Source: a virus. Taken from it: 55,282 bases of DNA. The first letter of the stretch is position 1, and each line of letters begins with the position of its first letter. A program made the translations under genes and the position numbers. Below are positions 1 through 7,990 of this stretch, piece after piece. The notes beneath the pieces were generated by a model. That model saw nothing but the letters and a program-made list of their open reading frames with translations. It did not search any database and was not told the origin of the DNA. The stretch spans positions 1-55,282 of IMG/VR virus record IMGVR_UViG_3300008120_000334; one strand, given 5' to 3'.

Positions 1-206
1 AATAGCAGCGTCACACTGTTAATAATATATCTGCCCTTAATTATAGCATTTGCGCTATCGGGCAAACCTTCGCTAAGTATAGCGTTACATTGTACTATAT
101 CTTGCTCTAATAGAATACAATCACCTTGTACAAGACTATCAAGATGATGTGTATTGATATAGTCTCTATACAATACACCGTTCAATTCAATATTTGTTTT
201 TGTCAT
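1..206 (-). CDS. Hypothetical protein, 3' end cut by the window edge
   Basis: The minus strand is open from an ATG at 206 to the left edge (68 codons, beginning MTKTNIELNG). I do not recognise the family. It is the third gene of a minus-strand run behind the HNH nuclease and the 88-residue protein, and the C-terminus is missing. The spacing to the previous gene (84 bp) and the uninterrupted frame support a real gene. Confidence 0.55.
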   Translation of the reverse strand, partial: MTKTNIELNGVLYRDYINTHHLDSLVQGDCILLEQDIVQCNAILSEGLPDSANAIIKGRYIINSVTLL

Positions 207-290
207 GTTTGTTTTACAATTATTGCTTACAATTATTATTAGTATAACAACTATCTAATTAAGACAGTTGCATTGTGGCATTAAGCCTAT

Positions 291-557
291 CTACTCCTTT
301 ATTTCCTTCTTACATTCACAACCACAACGAGCGCAAAGCATAGCATTATGAAACTTACTGCTATCTATTGTTGCGTTGTGTAACACTCCTTTTCTTTTCA
401 GGATAGTAGCTATACTTTCTGTTTTGTCGGTCTTTGCTGTTATCCTTATATACGATTCACCAAACGCATCCAGGTTGGTCCTGTGTTTTTCTAACTGGTC
501 GGCTGGTATTCCTATGATTGACTCGTTTAATACAGTTCCTTCTATTACGTTCTTCAT
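291..557 (-). CDS. Hypothetical protein with C-terminal Cys motif
   Basis: An 88-residue protein that begins MKNVIEGTVLNES and ends with a CARCGCECKKE motif, a possible metal-binding cluster near residues 75-83. Its ATG overlaps the end of the HNH gene by 4 bp (ATGA), so the two are probably translationally coupled. No family recognised. A plus-strand ORF over the same bases is judged a shadow because it does not fit any operon. Confidence 0.6.
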   Translation of the reverse strand: MKNVIEGTVLNESIIGIPADQLEKHRTNLDAFGESYIRITAKTDKTESIATILKRKGVLHNATIDSSKFHNAMLCARCGCECKKEIKE

Positions 558-904
558 TGTCTTTCTTTTATTTCCTTACTTGTCTTTCTTGTGTGGCACA
601 CGTGGCATAGCTGCTGCAAGTTGCTATACTCGTACATTTCACCACCCAGGCTAATAGGCTTAACGTGGTCAATCTCACGTTCTAAATACTTAATCATTCG
701 GCCCTTAACCATTCGAGACTTGAAACCAAAATCTTTCTTGCATATATCGCAAGTGGCTTGGCCTAACGATAGTCTATACTGAATATAACGCTTCTTGTAA
801 TCGCGCCACCTTTGCGTATTATAGTCTGCACTACTAACACCCCACTTTTGCGGTTTCTTTTCTTCTACCTGATAGGCCGACTTTAATGTTTTCCGTACTG
901 CCAT
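554..904 (-). CDS. HNH endonuclease
   Basis: The 116-residue protein carries two CxxC pairs (CDICKKDF and CHVCHTRKT) that would bind a structural zinc, and the catalytic core EIDHVKPISLGG followed by NLQQLCHVCH, which matches the HNH nuclease fold. Small HNH enzymes are common beside phage terminases and help cut DNA for packaging. Here the transcription direction agrees with the terminase genes at the right end of the window, so it may lie just upstream of them on a circular map (inference). Confidence 0.88.
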   Translation of the reverse strand: MAVRKTLKSAYQVEEKKPQKWGVSSADYNTQRWRDYKKRYIQYRLSLGQATCDICKKDFGFKSRMVKGRMIKYLEREIDHVKPISLGGEMYEYSNLQQLCHVCHTRKTSKEIKERQ

Positions 905-1021
905 AATTAATATTTTATCTTTTTTGATTGGCTATTTTATAAAATATATCTGCGTAATACCGTGAAATCGTTGTACTATTTAAAGAATATTACACTTTAT
1001 TACTCTTTTTTGTATAACAAG

Positions 1022-1054
1022 TTTGTTATTATAACATTTGTTATATTACCTTTG
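1022..1054 (+). promoter_or_regulatory. Bacteroidota-type promoter for the leftmost plus operon
   Basis: A -33 TTTG at 1022-1025 and a -7 TACCTTTG at 1047-1054 are separated by 21 bp, close to the Bacteroidota TTTG-N19/20-TAnnTTTG consensus. It lies 40 bp upstream of the first plus-strand gene. Confidence 0.65.
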
Positions 1055-1094
1055 TATCAAGCAAACGGGAAAACAACTTTAAACAACTACTACA

Positions 1095-1274
1095 ATGACT
1101 ATTACTTGCACAGTTACAAAAAAGAGTTATAAGGTAAAAAAACAAGCTCATGTAAGCGCACTGCCTGAATGTAACATCTATGCAGATGCTTACATTTTTA
1201 CAGAAAATGGATGTAAAACTGTTAATATATATATATCAAAATCGGGTATATTTTATGCAGGCTTACCTAATTAA
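1095..1274 (+). CDS. Small hypothetical protein (59 aa)
   Basis: A complete ORF beginning MTITCTVTKKSYKVKK. The 20 bp ending just after its start codon (1081-1100) are repeated exactly before the next gene (1302-1321), so the two genes share a translation-initiation region without a Shine-Dalgarno sequence. The 5' half is basic and the 3' half is beta-rich. No family recognised. Confidence 0.6.
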   Translation: MTITCTVTKKSYKVKKQAHVSALPECNIYADAYIFTENGCKTVNIYISKSGIFYAGLPN

Positions 1275-1315
1275 TTAATCAATCCAATCCCTCAACACTT
1301 AAAACAACTACTACA

Positions 1316-3394
1316 ATGACTCCTCAAATCTTACCAACAGAAACAAAAGAAACCTTAATCGCTGGTCAATACACTAAAAGCGAATGGTTGCAACTAACAC
1401 AAACTGAACGCCGCGAAATTAGCTATAATCGTTATTTGCAAAACGTTGCCAAGGCACCAAAAGTAAACTATGATAGCTTTATTTTGTCGGCACTGTACGA
1501 AATTATCTACTACATCTCAAACGGCTTATTTGAAGCGTTTAGCGTAGTAAAAGGCGATGTTACTGCAAACGTAACAATCAAAGATGAAAACGATTTTGTA
1601 GTTCAAATTCAAACACCTACACAGTACTTTCAAATTTGCGACGATAAGGACTTATTTTTTACCAAGTTGAATGTTAAAACTTTCGAGAAATTGGTAGGCG
1701 CAAAAACGGCCAAATTGTTGAAAGCTGAACTACCTACCGAAACAGTTAGCACAACTAACGAAGTTTTTGAAATTAGCAAAAGTAGCTGCAAAAAATTGTC
1801 TGCCATTCAGGTTAAAACCTACTCAACACCAAAAGAGTACAAAGCGATTTACTCCAATACTTCACATCAGTATTGGACGATAAATATATCAAGTAACAAC
1901 GAAATATTTTTTAAGCCTGTCAATGCCGTCGATTTTAAAATAAATCTTGAATACTTCGCAGGTTTTGAGTTTTTTTATTTTGAATCACGTGATTTTGTAA
2001 CCGTAACCGAAAAAACTACTGGAATGGTGATAGTGAAAAACTACAAAAATGAGTCTATGAATGAGAAATTATTCAAAATATCAGAAAATCAAAAACCATT
2101 TGCCGAAATTATAGCAAACAGCACAAAAAAACAACCATTCACAATTGAACCAAACGAAAGTATTGAATCAATCAACCAAAAAAGAATAGCACAAAATGAG
2201 ATTTATGTTTTTGGCACTACTCCAGAAGTTGAGCCGATAACCGAAACACAGCCCGAAACCAACGAAGAAAACGAAGTAGTAGAAAACGAAATTGAATCAG
2301 AAACTAACCAAGAACCACAAAACCAAACCGAAACCATGACAATTCAACCAACACAACCGCAAAAAGGACAAAGAGTAACAAGAAACGGAGAAAACGGCAC
2401 GATTGTTTCTGTCGAAAAAAACAGAGTTCAAGTAAATTTTGATGGCGGTTTTGCTTCGCTATTAAGATACGACGAATTTGAACTTTTGCAACCAACACAA
2501 CCGCAAATCAACGAAGCAAGCATTTTAGAGGCTAAAATCAAAAAAGCTGAAAAATTAGTACAAGTACTTGCTAATATTAAAAACCCATTAACCCACGCAA
2601 GAACTGACCGTTACTACTATGTTTTAAGAATCTACCAGTCATTAAAAGCAAAATTAAACGACCTGCGTAGTGCTTTACAACCGCAAACCCTAACAGTAGG
2701 TCAAGCTATCCAGTGCGACGGGTATAGATTAGTTGTAACAGCCGTTAAACAGGCTAAAAACGAAGTTGAGCCATCACAGGACGAACCAGTAGAACAACCA
2801 GCACAAGAACCAATCAAACCAAAAAGCAATATGAATTTTTACCCAACAACCGAAAAAGTAACCGTAGAAAATTACCCTTACGGCTACACACAAAGAACAA
2901 CCGCTTTTTATTCAATAGAATTTAAAAAGGGCTTTGGCTTTCGCAAAGTATTCCAAACCGTCAACCCCAAAACAGGCCGTTTAAACAATCCAAAAAACGG
3001 TAGCTATCACACAGCCGTACTTCTTAACAAAAACGAAGAAAACGGACATATTGAAAGCTACGCTTTGAGTTTTAATGGCTCAAAAGAAATAAATAGCGGA
3101 TGCAAGTTTATGGCTATAAACTTCGACCTATTTACGCCTGAACAAATCAAGTACATCTACAAAGAGCTTTACACCTACATTAAAGCAGATTTTCAAGCCC
3201 TTTGTACTTATTGTGGCGCAAATCCAGAAACATCTATTTGTGAATACAAAGACGCTTTAAACAACGCTGCAAAAGGCTTTAATACAGGCGAAAATGTTTT
3301 CTCTGAAATTACTTTAGACATTCAAGCAATTGAAGCTTTAAAAGTTCCCGATTTTCAACCGTTCAAAATTACAAGATACGAACGAATAGCATAA
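1316..3394 (+). CDS. Large early hypothetical protein (692 aa)
   Basis: This is the largest gene of the left early region. Residues 1-300 are a mixed alpha/beta region with no motif I know. Residues about 300-350 are very rich in Glu, Gln, Thr and Pro and look like a disordered linker. A short beta-rich module near residues 355-390 (KGQRVTRNGENGTIVSVEKN) resembles a KOW/SH3-like barrel. A helical stretch follows near 400-450, then a second disordered linker near 480-505 and a folded C-terminal part. The position behind the first promoter and the length suggest an early phage protein, but I cannot assign a function. Confidence 0.7.
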   Translation: MTPQILPTETKETLIAGQYTKSEWLQLTQTERREISYNRYLQNVAKAPKVNYDSFILSALYEIIYYISNGLFEAFSVVKGDVTANVTIKDENDFVVQIQTPTQYFQICDDKDLFFTKLNVKTFEKLVGAKTAKLLKAELPTETVSTTNEVFEISKSSCKKLSAIQVKTYSTPKEYKAIYSNTSHQYWTINISSNNEIFFKPVNAVDFKINLEYFAGFEFFYFESRDFVTVTEKTTGMVIVKNYKNESMNEKLFKISENQKPFAEIIANSTKKQPFTIEPNESIESINQKRIAQNEIYVFGTTPEVEPITETQPETNEENEVVENEIESETNQEPQNQTETMTIQPTQPQKGQRVTRNGENGTIVSVEKNRVQVNFDGGFASLLRYDEFELLQPTQPQINEASILEAKIKKAEKLVQVLANIKNPLTHARTDRYYYVLRIYQSLKAKLNDLRSALQPQTLTVGQAIQCDGYRLVVTAVKQAKNEVEPSQDEPVEQPAQEPIKPKSNMNFYPTTEKVTVENYPYGYTQRTTAFYSIEFKKGFGFRKVFQTVNPKTGRLNNPKNGSYHTAVLLNKNEENGHIESYALSFNGSKEINSGCKFMAINFDLFTPEQIKYIYKELYTYIKADFQALCTYCGANPETSICEYKDALNNAAKGFNTGENVFSEITLDIQAIEALKVPDFQPFKITRYERIA

Positions 3395-3448
3395 AGCGGC
3401 CAAAAACTAAGGGTGAAAAAATAATTTAAAAAAATTCACCCTTACCTA

Positions 3449-3478
3449 TTGTATATTACAACTATTGTTGTATATTTG
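3449..3478 (+). promoter_or_regulatory. Bacteroidota-type promoter
   Basis: A TTG at 3449-3451 and TATATTTG at 3471-3478 have a 19-bp spacer. The spacer region contains the small dyad TTGTAtatTACAA (3450-3462), which could be an operator. The next gene starts 35 bp downstream. Confidence 0.65.
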
Positions 3479-3513
3479 TACAGGATTTAACGATAACCAA
3501 AAACATTAAAAAA

Positions 3514-3723
3514 ATGACACACATACAAGCACTCGAAAACGCTGTAAATAGCACAAAAGTAGAAGGTTTAAAAATTAACCAGTACTATTTTGAAGACAAA
3601 AGAAAAAAAACAGAAATGTATTTTCTTAGCCTAAATAATACTTGCATAAGCCCTAAACTTAATTATGACAATATGAATCATTTTATTTTAGGATTTTCTA
3701 AAGCATTAAGTTTAAATTTTTAA
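3514..3723 (+). CDS. Small hypothetical protein (69 aa)
   Basis: Begins MTHIQALENAVNSTKVEG. First gene behind the promoter at 3449-3478, 12 bp before the P-loop kinase gene. No family recognised. Confidence 0.6.
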   Translation: MTHIQALENAVNSTKVEGLKINQYYFEDKRKKTEMYFLSLNNTCISPKLNYDNMNHFILGFSKALSLNF

Positions 3724-3735
3724 ATCAGTACCGCA

Positions 3736-4200
3736 ATGAATAAGCCAACTTGTATAATCACGATAGGAATGGGCGGAGCTGGTAAAACAACCGTTTTAAA
3801 CCGCCTTTTTCCAAATGTCACCATTAACGATTGCGACAAATGGAAAGTTTCACACCCTGAATACGACCCAAAAAGACCCGAACTTGTACATGAATGGTCA
3901 ACGATTCAGCAAGAACGTGAGCGGTTTCAACTACTTGCAAAAGGCGAAACTTTCGCTATTGACTCAACAGGAAAAAATATTGAAAAAGTCGCCCGTTGGA
4001 TTAATGACGCAAAATTGGCAGGTTTCAATGTCCACGTTCTTTATGTTCGTGTAAAAGTTCAAACCGCTTTAGCCCGTAACGCTAAAAGAACACGTGTCGT
4101 GCCTTTAGAGGTGATTTTAGAGGCCGCTGGTATGGTTGAGACTGCTTACAGTGTTTTAAGTGCTTATAGTGATTCAAACGAAGTTATTGAAAACGATTAA
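3736..4200 (+). CDS. P-loop kinase, zeta-toxin/polynucleotide-kinase-like
   Basis: A 154-residue protein with a Walker A motif GMGGAGKTT at residues 11-19, an NDCDKWK segment in the place of the substrate-side Asp of AAA_33/zeta-type kinases, DSTGKN near residue 78 and a basic lid region RNAKRTR near residue 115. This is the layout of small phage kinases related to polynucleotide kinase and zeta toxin, which phosphorylate nucleic acid ends or small metabolites. The substrate cannot be read from the sequence. The neighbours are unknown early genes, with no antitoxin-like partner beyond the HTH gene two genes downstream. Confidence 0.8.
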   Translation: MNKPTCIITIGMGGAGKTTVLNRLFPNVTINDCDKWKVSHPEYDPKRPELVHEWSTIQQERERFQLLAKGETFAIDSTGKNIEKVARWINDAKLAGFNVHVLYVRVKVQTALARNAKRTRVVPLEVILEAAGMVETAYSVLSAYSDSNEVIEND

Positions 4201-4206
4201 ACTAAT

Positions 4207-4416
4207 ATGACAATGAAAACTCAAAACGAACTAATTGCTTACTATACAAAAAACCTCAACAAAGTAATAGCTTCACATGGAGTTGACAGCGATTTTACAA
4301 ATTATGCGTTTTTTCTATTGCAAGCCGTAAAAATAAATGTTCCATTTGAAAAGATATTTGAATGGGCAAAAAATAAATGCGAAGCACTTCATTTAGAGGC
4401 GTTAGAACTAATTTAA
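4207..4416 (+). CDS. Small hypothetical protein (69 aa)
   Basis: Begins MTMKTQNELIAYYTKN; the third codon is another ATG that could be the real start. Predicted to be mostly helical. It lies 6 bp behind the kinase gene and is probably in the same operon. No family recognised. Confidence 0.6.
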   Translation: MTMKTQNELIAYYTKNLNKVIASHGVDSDFTNYAFFLLQAVKINVPFEKIFEWAKNKCEALHLEALELI

Positions 4417-4437
4417 CCATTTAAACCACCAAAAACC

Positions 4438-4704
4438 ATGAAACCTACCTTAAAACCTGCCAATATTGAGCAAATTTTAAATTTTGCCAATAACAACCCC
4501 TCAGCAATTGAGCCAACTAAACTAAAAGCCCTTTACACATTGATTCAAAAAAGAGGCGAACCAATAGAGACGGAAGACCCAAAACTAAACGGTGTTTTCT
4601 GCCTAAGAATAACAGACAATCAACTTATTGCCATTAAGCGAATTGGGCCAAAAGATAAATTTTTTCCTTGCGCCCTTAATACTTACCTTTTAAACGAGAT
4701 TTAA
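4438..4704 (+). CDS. Small hypothetical protein (88 aa)
   Basis: Begins MKPTLKPANIEQILNF. It sits 3 bp before the XRE regulator gene in the same operon. No family recognised. Confidence 0.6.
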   Translation: MKPTLKPANIEQILNFANNNPSAIEPTKLKALYTLIQKRGEPIETEDPKLNGVFCLRITDNQLIAIKRIGPKDKFFPCALNTYLLNEI

Positions 4705-4707
4705 CTA

Positions 4708-4932
4708 ATGACACCCGAACAAACAAAAATCATGGCCAAACGTCTCAAGCAATTGAGAATTGAAAGCGGCCTTACTCACGCGCAAATTGCCGAAAAAATG
4801 GGGCCAGGATATAAGGCCCCCCGAATTTACAACATTGAATCTGGATTAAAGCCCGTTGGCCTAAAAATGATTGAAAGCTATGCCTCTGCTTGTGGTTATA
4901 GGCTCAATTTGGAGTTTGAAAAAATAAAATAG
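4708..4932 (+). CDS. XRE-family HTH regulator
   Basis: The 74-residue protein is essentially one helix-turn-helix domain: LKQLRIESGLTHAQIAEKMG followed by PRIYNIESGLKPVGLKMIESYA, the normal spacing of Cro/C1-type DNA-binding domains. It is the last gene of its operon and is followed by a hairpin at 4953-4976. Likely a local transcription regulator. Confidence 0.82.
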   Translation: MTPEQTKIMAKRLKQLRIESGLTHAQIAEKMGPGYKAPRIYNIESGLKPVGLKMIESYASACGYRLNLEFEKIK

Positions 4933-4952
4933 CCAATACGTCAAATAGCTTT

Positions 4953-4976
4953 TAGGGCTGCTTAAATGTAGCCCTA
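4953..4976 (+). terminator. Hairpin after the XRE gene
   Basis: TAGGGCT and AGCCCTA form a 7-bp stem with a 10-base loop 20 bp after the stop codon. No clear U-run follows, so termination is only probable. The rest of 4977-5113 shows nothing recognisable. Confidence 0.5.
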
Positions 4977-5113
4977 TTGCAAATATAACAATTATTAACA
5001 AAACAATGATTGTTACACAAATATTTTGCATGGCAACGGGTCAAAACAGGCGAATTTTATCTAACTCCATTCATCCTTAATTTAAACCGTTCATACTATA
5101 TCTTGATTTTTGT

Positions 5114-5144
5114 ATTGACAGCAACCAAAAAAGTGCTATCTTTG
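5114..5144 (+). promoter_or_regulatory. Bacteroidota-type promoter
   Basis: ATTG at 5114-5117 and TATCTTTG at 5137-5144 with a 19-bp spacer. The bases just after the -7 box (TATCAAG) are the same as after the promoter at 1022-1054, which suggests a shared initially transcribed sequence. Confidence 0.7.
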
Positions 5145-5175
5145 TATCAAGTTAAACGCTAAACAAAAAGACAAA

Positions 5176-5508
5176 ATGAAATTTCACTTAGTTTTCGCCC
5201 AAAACACAAAAAGCCCATATTACGTAGGAGATGATAGATTGTTTTCTCTATGGAAGGCTTCAGAAAACATTCTTCGGAATATGGATAAAAATTTCCGTTC
5301 CGCAAAATTTGAAATCCCGCAATTTAGACTTGATAAACCTACTGGAAAATCAATAGAAGGGTTTGTTATCGAATGTAGCGACATAGTAGCATTGTCGGTT
5401 GCGTTTGGTGAAATTGCAAAAATGATAAGTATAGACGCTACTGTAAAGTTCCCTGTTGAAATTCACCCAGAAGGCTTGACAGACACTTACTCAAGATTTT
5501 TAATATGA
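5176..5508 (+). CDS. Hypothetical protein (110 aa)
   Basis: Begins MKFHLVFAQNTKSPYY. First gene behind the promoter at 5114-5144. Mixed alpha/beta composition, no family recognised. Confidence 0.6.
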   Translation: MKFHLVFAQNTKSPYYVGDDRLFSLWKASENILRNMDKNFRSAKFEIPQFRLDKPTGKSIEGFVIECSDIVALSVAFGEIAKMISIDATVKFPVEIHPEGLTDTYSRFLI

Positions 5509-5551
5509 CCCCAAACACACACGGCTTTACGCCATCAAACAATTACGCAAA

Positions 5552-5866
5552 ATGAAAACTACAAACACTATCCGCAAAGCAATCGCCAATGGTTTTACTC
5601 GTAAAAATTACTCTTGTGACCTTATCGCAGACGCGGCTTGCTATTTAGAAAATTTGGCAAGAACTGGAAAACTCTCATACGAAGAAATTGAAGGAGAAAT
5701 AAGAGGCGGAAGAACGCAGTTTTTGTACGCATTTGACCAAAAGACAGGATTTACTTTTGAACAAGATGGTGATATTACCGAAATAATAGACCAGCCTTAC
5801 ACTACGTTTCAATGTGACTTTGAAACTGGTGTTGTGTACAAAATTACAGCTAACTGGACAAAATAA
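5552..5866 (+). CDS. Hypothetical protein (104 aa)
   Basis: Begins MKTTNTIRKAIANGF. Its TAA overlaps the ATG of the next gene (TAATG), which indicates translational coupling. No family recognised. Confidence 0.6.
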   Translation: MKTTNTIRKAIANGFTRKNYSCDLIADAACYLENLARTGKLSYEEIEGEIRGGRTQFLYAFDQKTGFTFEQDGDITEIIDQPYTTFQCDFETGVVYKITANWTK

Positions 5867-6057
5867 TGACCCCAAAAAACACGCACGGCGGCTCCCGTGG
5901 TGGTGGCCGCCCCCCAAAACCAGAAAGCCAGAAAAAAGCCAAGATGGTACAGTTTCGCCCATCACACGAAGTCGCTCAGATATTGAGCAAGCAAAAGAAT
6001 AAGACAAAGTTTATTGAGGAGGTGGTTTTGTATTTTACCGAAAAAACCCAAAAATAA
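5866..6057 (+). CDS. Small basic protein, ribbon-helix-helix-like
   Basis: The 63-residue protein has a Gly/Arg/Pro-rich head (GGSRGGGRPPKPES), then KAKMVQFRPSHEVAQIL as a beta strand plus helix, and KFIEEVVLYFTEK as a second helix. This matches the N-terminal arm plus ribbon-helix-helix layout of small phage and plasmid DNA-binding proteins. The protein at 20102-20269 in the cassette array has the same layout. The DNA-binding role is inferred. Confidence 0.6.
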   Translation: MTPKNTHGGSRGGGRPPKPESQKKAKMVQFRPSHEVAQILSKQKNKTKFIEEVVLYFTEKTQK

Positions 6058-6071
6058 ATATTAAAAATCTC

Positions 6072-6102
6072 TTGTTTAGTATTGTATGAAATCATACATT
6101 TG
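6072..6102 (+). promoter_or_regulatory. Promoter overlapped by an operator palindrome
   Basis: TTG at 6072-6074 and TACATTTG at 6095-6102 form a promoter for the small HTH gene at 6119. The palindrome TGTATGA-AA-TCATACA at 6083-6098 overlaps the -7 box, so a bound protein would block polymerase. Confidence 0.7.
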
Positions 6103-6118
6103 CAAAACCTAATACAAA

Positions 6119-6286
6119 ATGACGGGCGAAGAACTTAAAATATTGAGAGAAAAAGCGGGATTAACGCAAATAGAACTTGCTGAAAAGATAGGGACATTTC
6201 ACCCTGTTATTTCAGGATGGGAAAACGGTAAGCACAAAATAAGCCGTGCTTATTTGCGTATTTTGCAATCATTCTTTAAAGTTTGA
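6119..6286 (+). CDS. Small XRE-type HTH protein (55 aa)
   Basis: This short ORF is a complete Cro/C1-type helix-turn-helix: LKILREKAGLTQIELAEKIG, then HPVISGWENGKHKISRAYL. Two copies of a TGTATGA-type palindrome flank it, one over its promoter (6083-6098) and one just after its stop (6303-6318). That arrangement suggests it represses its own transcription and that of the genes downstream. Confidence 0.8.
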   Translation: MTGEELKILREKAGLTQIELAEKIGTFHPVISGWENGKHKISRAYLRILQSFFKV

Positions 6287-6300
6287 TTTTTTTGCCTACT

Positions 6301-6320
6301 ATTGTATGAAGTTATACAAT
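6301..6320 (+). promoter_or_regulatory. Second operator copy for the HTH protein
   Basis: ATTGTAT and ATACAAT flank a 6-bp centre. The inner TGTATGA half is identical to the half site at 6083 and the other half differs by one base. It lies between the HTH gene and the antirepressor operon. Confidence 0.6.
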
Positions 6321-6335
6321 AAATTACTAACAAAA

Positions 6336-6370
6336 ACCCCTTGTCGCCGTAGGAAGCATTAACAAGGGGT
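6336..6370 (+). terminator. Hairpin after the HTH gene
   Basis: ACCCCTTGT and ACAAGGGGT form a perfect 9-bp stem around a 17-base loop, 50 bp after the HTH gene and 19 bp before the next ORF. It may terminate or attenuate transcription into the antirepressor genes. There is no strong U-run. Confidence 0.5.
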
Positions 6371-6388
6371 CTAAAACAAGCACGTTTT

Positions 6389-6541
6389 ATGTCACAAAGA
6401 ACACAAGTTTCGACCAAAAAAGCAAACCGTTCAGTAAACGGTAAAACTCAAACTACAAAGGTAGATGGGCTTCGAGAAAAAAGCCTCCGCGATTACGAAG
6501 AGATTTTAGGCAAATCATTGAGCACTGAAAACTTTGCTTAA
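6389..6541 (+). CDS. Small basic hypothetical protein (50 aa)
   Basis: A short ORF beginning MSQRTQVSTKKANRSVNGK and ending LGKSLSTENFA. It is followed within 2 bp by the AntA gene and is probably co-transcribed. Function unknown. Confidence 0.5.
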   Translation: MSQRTQVSTKKANRSVNGKTQTTKVDGLREKSLRDYEEILGKSLSTENFA

Positions 6542-6543
6542 TC

Positions 6544-7245
6544 GTGCAGGAAATCATCAAGTTGATACCGAATGAGCAAGGCTCAAAAGCGGTAAGTGCA
6601 AGGGCGTTGTACGATTATTTGGGGTATGACAAAAGTCAATGGAAACGGTGGTATAAAAAGAACATTGAAGAAAATCCTTTTGCGCCACAAAATCAGGATT
6701 GGGTAGTTTTCGACATGATGTCGAGTACAGACGGAGGTAGGCCAACCAAAGATTTTGCCCTATCTCTGGAGTTTGCTAAGAAATTGGCGATGATGTCGAG
6801 AACTGAAAAAGGGGAACAAGCAAGAAACTATTTTTTGGAATGCGAAAAAGAAGCCGTTTCTGTAAAATCAAACACCACCTCTCCTGTTCAGCAAATTGAA
6901 GCCCATACCAAACGACCTGTTCAAGTAGAAAATGCCAAAGGTGCGAATAAGTATAGCTTTCAACATGGCAATAAAGAGGCGTGTATTGACTGGAATAGAA
7001 AGGTAGCTTTTCACTTTACCAAAATGACTCCTTACGAATTAAAGGAGTGGGCTAAAAAGAAAGGGCTTCCCGCTAAGGCTCGAACGTCGGGCAAAGAAGT
7101 GATTCGTCAGGTTAGGCCAGACAAAGCCGCAGGGGTATCAGTTGCGGATTTTTTTCATGCAATGGGCGAAGACGACGAAACCGCTTTAAAATTAGGAGAA
7201 ATGTCAATTCCTTTGGTAAACAAACTTTTGCAGTACAATAAGTAG
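6544..7245 (+). CDS. AntA/AntB-type phage antirepressor
   Basis: The protein starts at a GTG 2 bp after the previous stop. Residues 1-105 match the AntA/AntB antirepressor domain: LIPNEQGSKAVSARALYDYL, the WYKKNIEENPF segment, and DFALSLEFAKKLAMMSRTE close to its end. The C-terminal half (about 130-233) is basic and helical with no known domain. Antirepressors inactivate phage repressors and trigger lytic growth. Here the nearest repressor candidate at 7729-7869 is truncated, so the target may be another HTH protein such as the one at 6119. Confidence 0.85.
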   Translation: MQEIIKLIPNEQGSKAVSARALYDYLGYDKSQWKRWYKKNIEENPFAPQNQDWVVFDMMSSTDGGRPTKDFALSLEFAKKLAMMSRTEKGEQARNYFLECEKEAVSVKSNTTSPVQQIEAHTKRPVQVENAKGANKYSFQHGNKEACIDWNRKVAFHFTKMTPYELKEWAKKKGLPAKARTSGKEVIRQVRPDKAAGVSVADFFHAMGEDDETALKLGEMSIPLVNKLLQYNK

Positions 7246-7265
7246 TATTTTAACTTTATCCACAT

Positions 7266-7299
7266 CATTAACCATCTTATTAATTTAAGGTGGTTAATG
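7266..7299. terminator. Long near-perfect palindrome between convergent genes
   Basis: CATTAACCA-t-CTTA pairs with TAAG-g-TGGTTAATG around a 6-base centre, giving a 34-bp dyad between the antirepressor (plus) and the recombinase remnant (minus). A bidirectional terminator is the simplest reading; an operator is possible. Confidence 0.6.
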
Positions 7300-7313
7300 A
7301 TATCTTTGTATAC

Positions 7314-7869
7314 CTACTGCCACTTCACCACCAAATCCACGCGCTCACGTTCAACCTTGGCGTAATCGCGTATATTCTTTACTTCGCAGCCCATCATTCG
7401 AGCAGTAGTTTCAAGGTCGTACTTATGAACATTTAGGCAGATATGAGCAAAAGTTTTCCGACCAATCTTGGAAGAAAGCCCAATGCTGATACCTGCCATT
7501 TGTTCGAGTACCTTTAGGCGTTCATTGAACTTTACGGGGTGCATAGCAGGAAGCCCCGAAACCTGCTTTTTATTGCGTCGTTGACCCTTAAAAGTGGCTT
7601 CAATCTGTCCTCCGTAATCTGAAATTATTTTTATCGGTATTGGGTGCATTTTTTGCTCAATGGTGGATAAGTGTTCGTCAAAAGTTTTTTTTCGGTTTTT
7701 GATAAGCCAAACGTAGCCGTCAATCACTTTAAAGTCTTCCTTGGTTAGTTCCAGATAATCCCCAATGCGCGTACCCCGTGTGATTCTTGAAACCGAGCAT
7801 TTCCGACACCTCCTGTTGGGTCAAATTGGCCTGTTTTCTAAGTTTTTTTAAATTTTCTCCTATTTTCAT
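7314..7869 (-). pseudogene. Repressor-like HTH start fused out of frame to a tyrosine recombinase fragment
   Basis: From the ATG at 7869 the minus strand encodes an XRE-type HTH start (MKIGENLKKLRKQANLTQQ, EVSEMLGFKN) that stops at 7729. In another frame, 7314 to about 7830 is open and encodes the C-terminal half of a tyrosine recombinase: TRGTRIGDYLELTKEDF (box I with the catalytic Arg), then GRKTFAHICLN (box II Arg; the usual His three residues earlier is Lys) and a final RDYAKVERERVD with the nucleophilic Tyr. The N-terminal recombinase domains are missing. I read this as the scar of a deletion that fused a repressor-type gene to an integrase, so a functional lysogeny module seems lost. 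Confidence 0.7.
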
Positions 7870-7877
7870 AGTAACAA

Positions 7878-7909
7878 TTTGTTATTTTAAATATAATTAA
7901 CTAATTTTG
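7878..7909 (+). promoter_or_regulatory. Promoter for the replication operon, with operator-like motif in the spacer
   Basis: TTTG at 7878-7881 and TAATTTTG at 7902-7909 with a 20-bp spacer. The spacer contains TATTTTAAATA (7883-7893), the reverse complement of the TATTTAAAATA motif that occurs three times at 14175-14233. The broken HTH gene starts 8 bp away on the other strand, so this looks like a former repressor/early-promoter switch. Confidence 0.7.
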
Positions 7910-7990
7910 ATAATCAAATGGTACGACAAATATTATACTAAATACTTTAAGTACCTAATTAAGGTAATATTAATTTATTAAACGGTAAAC

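Noticed and set aside
7301-7308. TATCTTTG as a plus-strand promoter
   Set aside because: There is no -33 box at the proper distance, and it would only read antisense to the recombinase remnant.
7314-7830. Recombinase fragment considered as the missing integron integrase
   Set aside because: Only the C-terminal half is present, the frame is broken, and the motifs fit phage integrases; I see no integron-specific extra domain.
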